Assembly (NCBI GenBank): GCA_045592985.1
Contig: JAZNVU010000041.1
Location: 1-64,000, forward strand
Source: UMGS172 sp045592985
GTDB taxonomy: Bacteria; Bacillota; Clostridia; Oscillospirales; Acutalibacteraceae
Reading direction: 5' to 3'
Length of the DNA: 64,000 nucleotides
Each line of letters opens with the position of its first letter. The stretch's first letter is position 1. The notes below the pieces were generated by a model, which was not told the DNA's origin, made no database searches, and saw nothing but the letters and a program-made list of their open reading frames with translations. Positions 57,401-64,000 of the stretch are shown here, one piece after another. Both the position numbers and the translations under genes were made by a program.

Positions 57401-58273
57401 TCAACAAAATCGTAAACATACTCACCTGCTTGTGTGTTGTTGCCAACACCCACAACCGTGATATCATCAAAATATACACCTACATATTGGTTAACATCGG
57501 TTTGAGTCCAACCATTACCGTTGATTGAAGCAGCACCTGCTGAAAGAGCCAGAATAAGATTTTCATTACCGCTAACACTTTCAGCCGTTGTGAAAGTGAA
57601 CTCGGCTGTCATCCATTCGCTATCCTTAGCAAGTACCTTTCTTGAATAGGTTGGTGGAACATCGCTATTAGTCTCGGCATTATAATCCATATTAGTTGCC
57701 GCAGGCATGTTCATAACACATTCACTCGGCAAATTATCTATGTTCATTCTACCTGTAGTAATTATGTTAGTCTTTGGTTTTGATGCATCATAGTTTCTGA
57801 ATACCGGTATACACGTGAAATTGCAGATTATTTGTAAAACCTGTCTTATCAGCGTTATATACAACAACACCGGAGCCTTTTTCGTACTTATATTTTATCG
57901 ACACAGTGTATGTGGTAGACGGTTTTAAAACAAAAGCATTTGACATATCATAATTGCTTTCATTGGTTCCCAAAAGAATCGAATAGCCGTTAGATACACG
58001 ATTGAACGCATGAAAAACTGTATTACTGCTATCCTCCGGGTCAGATTTATACCCGTAGCCATTTTTTGGAATGCCTTCAAGTTCTCCGTTAGAAGCAGTA
58101 AATACATCAACCGTTGAAACATCGGCAATACCCGTTGAACTGTTAAAATCCAAGGTTAAATCAGTGTCGCTGACGGTAAATGCATTAGTTGTCAAGGGCA
58201 AATAGACATATCCTAAAAGAAACACCATTACTATTGATACAATCAAACTGATAGACTTTGTGACATATTTCAT
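54463..58273 (-). pseudogene. Surface protein with carbohydrate-binding-like modules, interrupted by one frameshift
   Basis: The N-terminal frame starts with ATG at 58273 (GAGGTAG upstream) and encodes a signal peptide (about residues 1-31) and a first beta-rich module. At the AAA at 57794-57796 there is one base too many: the reading ...GIQ must move to NYDASKPKTNIITTGRMNI in the next frame, which then continues open for about 1,100 residues to 54463. That part has repeated carbohydrate-binding-like modules (EAGTKYTVLMKYKT; FKVKAGSTYSVSFDVYF), InlB-type repeats (IGWTQDKS; LGWFLRDG) and a C-terminal domain unlike its neighbours, with no membrane anchor. It is a relative of the intact gene downstream of its promoter at 58412-62086. 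A single-base indel in a short run could be an assembly error, and the gene is otherwise intact. Confidence 0.7.
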
Positions 58274-58317
58274 TCTTGCTACCTCACACATGATTTTAGA
58301 TACAAATATACATATAC

Positions 58318-58346
58318 ATAGTAACATTTAATTGCACTTTTGTCAA
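58318..58346 (-). promoter_or_regulatory. Promoter of the frameshifted surface-protein gene
   Basis: Minus strand TTGACA (rc of 58341-58346) and TACTAT (rc of 58318-58323) with a 17-bp spacer. Confidence 0.7.
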
Positions 58347-58367
58347 CAAATTCATATAAGAAAGAAA

Positions 58368-58399
58368 AGGTACCGTGGACTGACGACCACGGTACCTTA
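58368..58399. terminator. Terminator after the intact surface-protein gene
   Basis: AAGGTACCGTGG at 58368-58379 pairs with CCACGGTACCTT at 58388-58399 with an 8-nt loop; TTTTCTTTCTT follows on the minus strand. Confidence 0.9.
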
Positions 58400-58411
58400 A
58401 GTACTTTATTA

Positions 58412-61400
58412 TTATTTTGCAAAAACCTTTTTAGCAGTGATTATCATAGCGCCTGCAGCAAGAAGTACCATCATCACGATTAATGCGGGATTAATGGTAT
58501 TGTCGCCTGTGCCGGTTCCTACATAATTCTTAAGGTTAATGTTGAAACTATCGAAATAGATGTCATTACCTTCGGTAGTAGAAATACCTACATACTGCTG
58601 ATTTGCGGTAAAGGTGTAGCTGACTTTCTGCCACTCACCCGCTTTAAGGCTTCCAACGTCGGTAATAACATCTACCGAATCGGGAATGTTAACAGCGGTG
58701 CTTGAAGACATCTGAATCAGGTTGATAACACCTGCAGCATTGGTAACGTTAGAGGGCTTTACATAGAAAGTGATGGTATACTGTTCACCTACACCGAGAG
58801 TAAGTGTAGACTTACGGCAAAGAGTGAAACCTTTAGTACCGGTCTTAGTTCCATCACGGAAAATGGATGTAGAACCGGAATATACATTAGCCTTATCAAA
58901 AGTAATACTGGTGTTGCCTTTCTCGTAAATCTCGTAAGCAGAAGATACACCGAGAGTAGCACTGCTCGGGAAGTTTTCATAACCTTCGTTTATCTTACCA
59001 AGAATCCACTTGGCGTAGAGGGTGATGTTTTCCTCACCGTAAGTGGTCTGGGTAAACTTATTGGTAAGACGGTTTTCGGTATACCAACCGCCGAATTTAA
59101 AGCCATTACGTTTGATAGAGGGAAGAATGATGGGATCACCGGGGTTACCGGAAACAGGGTCAACATCGCCTGCGCCCAAGCTGTCAAAGTAAATTACGGT
59201 TGAGCCGTAGATATTTGCTTGACTTGTGGGAGAGTAAATAACTATATCATCAATGTAGATGTTAGCGTCACCGGAAACGGTAAGTGAAATGCTGTTAGAA
59301 GTAGCGGTCTTACAATCTGCGACAAATTTAAGTTCTGCTTCTTTCCAACCATTGGTTGTGTTCTGATAGCCAACGCGGTGACTTTGTGCGGTAGTGTTAC
59401 CCCAAGTGCTCCAAGAATCGTGGGTTGCTGCGCTAAAAGCACCGGAAACATTAACTTTGTTAATCTTATACTTGAATTTAATAATGTAAGTAAAACCGTT
59501 GATTACTTTATACTGATTACCGTCATTGATGACAACACGTGCGTTACCACCGGGACCTGAAGAAGGACTTTGCTCATAGTTGTATTCAAGGAAAGTATTG
59601 TTTCCTTCTGTTAAAACATTGTAACGTTCGGACATGCTACTTGTACTGAAAGAAGTGAAGTCATAAAGTTGGGAAACAGTTTTCCACTTAGCATAAAGGG
59701 TAATAGACGATTCAGGGAATGTAGTTCCGGTGTAAGGAGTCAGAAGAGCAATATCGGTGTACCAACCAACGAACTCATGTCCACCAAGAACGGGGTTTTC
59801 GGGCATTACTACCCTTTCACCGGCATATCCGAGCACGGGAGAAATATCGTTAGCGTTGGTTTCGAAGAAAATAGCAACTGCGCCTTCGGGAACCTCTTCG
59901 GAGAATTCACCGATAATAACATCGTCAATATAAATTACTCCACCGTGGGTATTAGTGCCACCTTCGTTAAAACCGAGAGTGAAATACAACTGGTCCTGAA
60001 CAGAGAAGTTTACACGCTCGCGATACCAACTGTCACCGGTAGTATAGAAACCGGAAACAGTATACCAATCAAGTCCATCTGTTTCTGCCTGAGAAGTCCA
60101 AGTATAGCTCAAGCCTGTGCTACCCTTTGAGCAGTCAGGGCTCCATGCCGACTGTTCACCGGTCATAAGTGACATAGTTCCTGTAACTGCTCCTGCAGGA
60201 ACCTTAACCTTAAACTCAATATAATACTTGGTGTTGAGTTTGGTCATCTTATATGCCGAAGCACCAATAGCGTCATATATACCGATTTCCATGTTGTATG
60301 TACCGCCCTTAGCAGTGTAAAGTGCAGCTACCTTGTTGGTAGGATCATCAGGGTCGGTCACTACGCTGGTGGTTCCCAAAGATTTATCGGAAATACCGCC
60401 GTTATTAAAGGTGAGATAAGTGTAGTTATATTTTGCATAAAGAGTGCAATCGTTTTCAGGGACTTCGTATACTCTTTCTGTATAGTTAGGGTCTAAATAC
60501 CAACCTTCGAAGAACAACTTAGAATTATTAGGACGCTCGGGGTTCAAAAGAGCCGTGCCTTTAGCAAGTTTATCGGTTCTTAAAGCACCCGAGTTGTTAA
60601 AGGTGATGTGAGCAAAGTCACTCGTCCATTTTGCATAAACGGTCAAATTACCTGAGGGAAGATTTTCGCCTACAGGTGTAGTAAATTCCTCATCAAGGAA
60701 CCAACCTGCAAATCCCCGGTCGGGGTCGTTGTTGGTAGGTGTTACAAGTTCTGTAGAAGGAATACCTGCAACGAAGAACTGACGGTCAATCGGATTACCG
60801 GAACCTACCTCGTAATCAACAATCGCTACTCTGCTGGGGTCTGTTATGACGATAATTTCAATCGACTCGATAAGGAACGAGTGAGCACCGCCACCTGCGA
60901 CTACAGCAGCATGACTACCTGCTGTAGTACTGTCAGCAGTAAATGTAGCAGCAAGTTCAAAAGACTTACCGTTATCATCGGAAGAGTGCTTGTTCCAAAC
61001 TTTTTCAAAGTAGACAAGAGGCTGGCTCGTTGTGGGACCTGCTTTGGGGTCAGTATTTCTACCGATTCCGATAACAGCACTCGAACTTGTTGCATCAACA
61101 ACCTTATACTTCATAGTAAAGTGGTAGGTTTTACCGTCCTCTAATTTAAGGTAACCTCCAAAATCGGTGTCGTAAATAAACATCTTCTGTCTCCACATAG
61201 ATACGGTAGAAGCACCGTTGGGTTGGTTGACAGAAAAATGTGCACCCTGTTCATCCACAAAAGACTTAAAGTTGTTTGCAGAGTCACTAAGTGAGAAAAC
61301 GACATGGTCATTAGGATTCCAGAAGTCACCTGTCTCATCGTCTTTAAAGTTATACTCGCGAATCTCAAACGGATCATCCTCTTCATCGATGATGTCGATC

Positions 61401-62086
61401 ATAACATTGTCGATGTAGCAGGTCATTTTGCCGTAAGGAGCAGTCTGAGGGTCATTAGGCATGTTGATATAGAGATTGTCATTAGTGACAGTCTCGCCAG
61501 TTTCGAACATTGCATTAAATGTGAACCACTCGGTATCGTTTGCAAGAATGTTAACAGTGCTGTTCTTATCACTTACAATAGTGGTTTCAGGGTTGTCTGC
61601 AGGAACTACTTTATATGTAGAACTATCAGCAAGTTTGGTTTTGCCTGAAACTGCAGAGCCAGTACCGGCGTAAAGGTTAAGACTCATAGTGTTGTTGGCT
61701 CTATAACTGCCTTTACCAAATTTATAAATGAAGGTCAATTTATATTTAGTGTTAGGCAACAATATGAAAGCCTGAGTACCGTCCAATGTGTCTGCACCGG
61801 CAGTACCGATTTCCATGTTGGCTGCAGACGCAGTCTGACTGTACAACTGTACTACTGTGTTGTTAGGGTCGGCGGGGTCGGTTACATACATCTCAGTCTT
61901 TTTACTCGATGTAGTATTCGAAACGCCTTTTTTGTTCTCAAAATCGAGTTTGAGGGTTCCGCCAACAGGCTCATCTTTTGCTTGGAATGCCGAGGTCGTA
62001 TTGAAAGCAGATACGACACAAAGCGACATCAAAACAGCAACAACGCAGATGATGCTGACAGCTTTTCTGAAGTTTCTCTTCATCAT
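58412..62086 (-). CDS. Large cell-surface protein with carbohydrate-binding-like modules and InlB B-repeats
   Basis: The 1,224-residue protein has a signal peptide (about 1-33), then five carbohydrate-binding-like beta-sandwich modules (about 40-235, 245-415, 560-728, 805-955, 1040-1185), each with a LPNTKYKLTFIYKF-type strand and a D-x-VxID/IYIDD edge, separated by four InlB B-repeat (Flg_new) modules (about 421-487, 493-552, 737-801, 963-1027; pattern GF-F-GWY-D...LYAKW). The C-terminus has GTGDN, a membrane helix at 1199-1219 and a KK tail, similar to sortase or membrane anchors but without a clear LPXTG. It would display a long binding stalk outside the cell, probably for host or plant glycans or other cells. 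It has its own promoter and terminator. Two relatives lie either side, one frameshifted, one dead. Confidence 0.85.
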   Translation of the reverse strand: MMKRNFRKAVSIICVVAVLMSLCVVSAFNTTSAFQAKDEPVGGTLKLDFENKKGVSNTTSSKKTEMYVTDPADPNNTVVQLYSQTASAANMEIGTAGADTLDGTQAFILLPNTKYKLTFIYKFGKGSYRANNTMSLNLYAGTGSAVSGKTKLADSSTYKVVPADNPETTIVSDKNSTVNILANDTEWFTFNAMFETGETVTNDNLYINMPNDPQTAPYGKMTCYIDNVMIDIIDEEDDPFEIREYNFKDDETGDFWNPNDHVVFSLSDSANNFKSFVDEQGAHFSVNQPNGASTVSMWRQKMFIYDTDFGGYLKLEDGKTYHFTMKYKVVDATSSSAVIGIGRNTDPKAGPTTSQPLVYFEKVWNKHSSDDNGKSFELAATFTADSTTAGSHAAVVAGGGAHSFLIESIEIIVITDPSRVAIVDYEVGSGNPIDRQFFVAGIPSTELVTPTNNDPDRGFAGWFLDEEFTTPVGENLPSGNLTVYAKWTSDFAHITFNNSGALRTDKLAKGTALLNPERPNNSKLFFEGWYLDPNYTERVYEVPENDCTLYAKYNYTYLTFNNGGISDKSLGTTSVVTDPDDPTNKVAALYTAKGGTYNMEIGIYDAIGASAYKMTKLNTKYYIEFKVKVPAGAVTGTMSLMTGEQSAWSPDCSKGSTGLSYTWTSQAETDGLDWYTVSGFYTTGDSWYRERVNFSVQDQLYFTLGFNEGGTNTHGGVIYIDDVIIGEFSEEVPEGAVAIFFETNANDISPVLGYAGERVVMPENPVLGGHEFVGWYTDIALLTPYTGTTFPESSITLYAKWKTVSQLYDFTSFSTSSMSERYNVLTEGNNTFLEYNYEQSPSSGPGGNARVVINDGNQYKVINGFTYIIKFKYKINKVNVSGAFSAATHDSWSTWGNTTAQSHRVGYQNTTNGWKEAELKFVADCKTATSNSISLTVSGDANIYIDDIVIYSPTSQANIYGSTVIYFDSLGAGDVDPVSGNPGDPIILPSIKRNGFKFGGWYTENRLTNKFTQTTYGEENITLYAKWILGKINEGYENFPSSATLGVSSAYEIYEKGNTSITFDKANVYSGSTSIFRDGTKTGTKGFTLCRKSTLTLGVGEQYTITFYVKPSNVTNAAGVINLIQMSSSTAVNIPDSVDVITDVGSLKAGEWQKVSYTFTANQQYVGISTTEGNDIYFDSFNINLKNYVGTGTGDNTINPALIVMMVLLAAGAMIITAKKVFAK

Positions 62087-62154
62087 GGTTTTCTCCTTTG
62101 GAAAAGTGTTGTTCTTCGAGTTGACAACGACCCAAATTTTGAAAATTTGGATAA

Positions 62155-62166
62155 ATATCCACTCTT
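62155..62166 (-). promoter_or_regulatory. Conserved 12-nt element after the surface-protein promoter (copy 1)
   Basis: AAGAGTGGATAT on the minus strand, 6-7 nt downstream of the -10 box. An identical copy is at 63404-63415 in the same position relative to its promoter. The rest of the leaders differs. Confidence 0.55.
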
Positions 62167-62172
62167 AACAAG

Positions 62173-62201
62173 ATTATATCAAAATATTTTTTCTTTTTCA
62201 A
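62173..62201 (-). promoter_or_regulatory. Promoter of the intact surface-protein gene
   Basis: Minus strand TTGAAA (rc of 62196-62201) and TATAAT (rc of 62173-62178) with a 17-bp spacer. Confidence 0.75.
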
Positions 62202-62245
62202 TAGAAATTTATTTATTTTTACTCATTGTCATTCTACGGTTTGTT

Positions 62246-63337
62246 CTAATTCATCAAAAATTTCCACCACTCAGCGCCTTTCTGAGTGCGACCAATACCA
62301 ATAAAAGCATTCTTACTTCCAAGTGCTTCTACCTTATATTTAAGTGTAACAACGAAAGTGTAACCGGACTTGATCTGGAAGAATCCACCGCAATCATCGT
62401 CGTATGCGTAAATCTTCTGTCTCCAAGTAGCGTTTGTGTTGGCAACAGAACTGTGTTTAACAGTAAAATGTGCTCCGGCAGCATCTACATAAGAAAGATT
62501 GCCTTTGCTGTCGCCGCTGTTAGCAAGGAGGTTATGATCCTTCGGATTCCAATATGTGTTATCAGAATCTTTTTTGAAGTTGAATACCTAATGGGTATCA
62601 ATTTCATCAACGATATCAAGATAGAAATCATCAACATATACGCTCAACTTGCCGTAAGGCATAAACTGAGGATTGTTAGCAGCTACAATATAAAGGTTAT
62701 CTTTAGCGACTACAGCGTCGGTTGTATATACTGTAGTAAATGTCATCCATTCGGTATCCTCTGCGAGAACATGAACGGTCTGATTAGCACCGCCGGCAGA
62801 AACAGGACCTACAGTAATAGTTTCGGGGTTTGCGGCAGCGTCTACATTATAAACTGCATCTTTAATTGCAGCTTTAGAAACACTGGGCGAATATTCCGAC
62901 TGAACACCGCTGTAAAGAACAATTCTCATTGAGTCTTGGCTTCAGTAAGAACCTTTGGCAAATTTATATTTGAAGGAAATAACGTACTTGGTATTAGGCT
63001 TCAACGAGTATTCGTCGGAACCATCAAGCGTAGTACAACCTTCATTACCAATCTCAACATTAACGCCGGCTTGAGTGTTACTGAAAATATTAACAACCGT
63101 GTTGTTAGGGTCAGCCGGGTCGGCAACGTACGAGTTGGTGGCTTTATCGTAGGCAAAAAATGTGCCGTCGGAAATGCCGGTCTTGTCTTCAAAGTCGAGT
63201 TTGAGTTCGCCGCCGACAGGAGTGTCACTTGCTTTGAAAGCCGAGGTTGTATTAACCATGGAAACAACTCAGAGCGACATCAAAATAGCAACAGCGCAAA
63301 CAATACTGACAACTTTTCTGATGTTTCTTGTCATCAT
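62246..63337 (-). pseudogene. Surface-protein paralog with three in-frame stop codons
   Basis: From the ATG at 63337 (AGGAG 8 nt upstream) one frame stays in register for 364 codons and aligns with the first 350 or so residues of the intact paralog: MMTRNIRKVVSIVCAVAILMSL signal peptide, DADPNNTVV-type strand (VADPADPNNTVVNIFS), LDGSDEYSLKPNTKYVISFKYK and WNPKDHNLLA. It is interrupted by TGA at 63269-63271 where the paralog has Cys, TGA at 62942-62944 where it has Arg, and TAG at 62588-62590. It ends at TAG 62246-62248 about a quarter of the way through the paralog length, so the remainder is deleted. No frameshift is present, so decay is by nonsense changes plus truncation. Confidence 0.8.
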
Positions 63338-63403
63338 AATTTTTTCTCCTTTGAGGTAAGATGTTCTTTGAGTTTTAGCCAACCGAATAAAAAAATCGGA
63401 CAG

Positions 63404-63415
63404 ATATCCACTCTT
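63404..63415 (-). promoter_or_regulatory. Conserved 12-nt element after the surface-protein promoter (copy 2)
   Basis: Same AAGAGTGGATAT sequence as at 62155-62166, 6-7 nt after the -10 box of the dead paralog. Confidence 0.55.
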
Positions 63416-63421
63416 ATCCAT

Positions 63422-63450
63422 ATTATAGCAAAACCAATTCATAAATGCAA
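63422..63450 (-). promoter_or_regulatory. Promoter of the dead surface-protein paralog
   Basis: Minus strand TTGCAT (rc of 63445-63450) and TATAAT (rc of 63422-63427) with a 17-bp spacer. Confidence 0.65.
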
Positions 63451-63565
63451 GCATTTTATTGAGAATATTTAAACAAATTCTACTGTGAGTTCTTGTATAA
63501 AATGACACTCCTTTAATTTGTAGAAGTTTTTCACTGTATTTTGTGCTCCAATTTGTCGTAAATAC

Positions 63566-63599
63566 AAAATACCGCAAGAACAAACTCTCGCGGTATTTT
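63566..63599 (-). terminator. Terminator after the partial surface protein
   Basis: AAAATACCGC at 63566-63575 pairs with GCGGTATTTT at 63590-63599; T-rich on the minus-strand side. The 230 bases between this and the dead paralog's promoter hold nothing else that I can support. Confidence 0.8.
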
Positions 63600-63617
63600 A
63601 TGATTTATTAAATTCTT

Positions 63618-64000
63618 TTATTCGGCAGTGTTAGCCTTTTTCTTCTTTGTAACTATGAGAACAACCACTACACCCAACACAACAACCGCTGCAACACCTA
63701 TTAATATGTACATCAACATATTGTTGGGCTTATCTTCGGGTTCTCCACCTAGAATATCCTCTATCGGTTCTTCAACAGGTTCCTCAACCGGAATAAGGTA
63801 CCAATCGGCATAAAGTTTTCTGTATCCGTTGGAGAACGTAGCAGTATCGTCGAACATGATATTGCAATCAGGATCGGTATACCAACCCATAAATCTGTAA
63901 CCCTCGCGTTCGGGGTTCTCGGGCATAGTTATGGCATCACCGAAATTACCGTAGACCGTCTCGCAGTAGTTTCCACCATTAGGCTCGAATGATATCATGC
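63618..64000 (-). CDS. C-terminal part of another InlB-repeat surface protein, cut by the window edge
   Basis: The last 127 or so codons of a minus-strand gene are visible. They contain one complete InlB-type repeat (FEPNGGNYCETVYGNFGDAITMPENP...GYRFMGWYTDPDCN...LYADW), a Pro/Glu-rich spacer (VEEPVEEPIED), a transmembrane helix (LIGVAAVVVLGVVVVLIV) and a KKKK tail, a typical membrane anchor without an LPXTG sorting motif. It is the fourth member of the surface-protein group in the last 10 kb. The N-terminal part lies beyond the window. Confidence 0.85.
   Translation of the reverse strand, partial: MISFEPNGGNYCETVYGNFGDAITMPENPEREGYRFMGWYTDPDCNIMFDDTATFSNGYRKLYADWYLIPVEEPVEEPIEDILGGEPEDKPNNMLMYILIGVAAVVVLGVVVVLIVTKKKKANTAE

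Noticed and set aside
8790..63271. Alternative genetic code, with TAG or TGA read as an amino acid
   Set aside because: Broken genes contain internal TAG and TGA, but intact genes in the window end with both (the aminotransferase at 32506 ends with TAG; aroB, crp and the 46-aa gene end with TGA). The internal stops occur only in otherwise damaged genes.
63269..63271. Selenocysteine at the TGA in the dead surface-protein paralog
   Set aside because: The TGA is in the signal peptide, the intact paralog has an ordinary Cys, no SECIS-like hairpin was evident, and further stops follow.
1..64000. CRISPR arrays, IS elements, prophage or integrase genes, rRNA genes
   Set aside because: None seen: no regularly spaced repeats, transposase, integrase or phage structural motifs, and only one tRNA.

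Overview
The window looks like a chromosomal segment of a spore-forming member of the class Clostridia (Firmicutes), probably an Oscillospirales/Ruminococcaceae-type gut or fermenter organism. The support is the S10 ribosomal operon order, a dnaG-sigA locus, spoIIR, TrmK, RqcH, CarD and YigZ families of Firmicute type, strong AGGAGG ribosome sites, a moderate-to-low GC content and exact matches to the Bacillus-type promoter and LexA-box consensus. The genus cannot be named from sequence alone. No prophage, IS element or CRISPR array is visible.

Layout. 1-6.1 kb (minus): S10 ribosomal protein operon from rpsJ to a cut-off rplX, with a consensus promoter and a structured leader of about 290 nt. 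6.2-9.2 kb: a Ser/Glu-rich membrane protein, a eukaryote/archaeal-type proS, a dead beta-helix gene and acpP. 9.3-16.3 kb (plus): aroE-aroK-aroF-aroB-aroA-aroC-pheA, an almost complete route to chorismate and on to phenylpyruvate. 16.4-20.0 kb (plus): an LCP cell-wall ligase, then an overlapping PqqD-like / S26 peptidase-like / ABC exporter set that resembles a RiPP export module without its precursor. 20.1-31.6 kb (minus): rqcH, trmK, a bacterial tyrosine-kinase module (CpsB-CpsD-CpsC), sigA, dnaG, yigZ, rpmE, spoIIR. 31.6-35.0 kb (minus): ispE, an aminotransferase with its Lrp-type regulator, a PHP phosphoesterase. 35.1-38.5 kb (plus): a small ferredoxin and a Crp/Fnr-regulator plus ABC importer operon. 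38.5-44.4 kb: a gene remnant, tRNA-Ala(CGC), two XRE regulators, degV, hemolysin III, a candidate structured RNA, a GT2 glycosyltransferase and rmlA. 44.5-53.0 kb: two cyclophilins, two NSS sodium symporters, a dead GH16 lipoprotein, an isolated rhamnosidase-like beta-sandwich protein, an SOS-box-controlled 62-aa membrane protein and carD. 53.0-64.0 kb (minus): mtaB, a 46-aa peptide gene, and a tandem family of large cell-surface proteins made of carbohydrate-binding-like modules and InlB-type repeats.

The most interesting items are: (1) a 62-residue single-pass membrane protein whose promoter carries a perfect LexA box, a candidate SOS-induced division inhibitor or toxin; (2) a roughly 160-nt rod-like RNA with its own promoter, possible pseudoknot and terminator, upstream of an XRE gene; (3) the orphan PqqD/peptidase/exporter module; (4) a 46-aa RBS-equipped peptide gene overlapping mtaB; (5) a perfect 10-bp-arm palindrome lying in the -35/spacer of acpP and facing aroE; (6) the surface-protein array, in which one copy is intact, one has a single frameshift and one carries three in-frame stops with no frame loss.

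Broken genes are concentrated among secreted carbohydrate-related proteins (beta-helix, GH16, two surface paralogs), while housekeeping genes are intact. That fits ongoing loss of surface and glycan functions, but raw reads are needed to exclude assembly error for the single-base indels.
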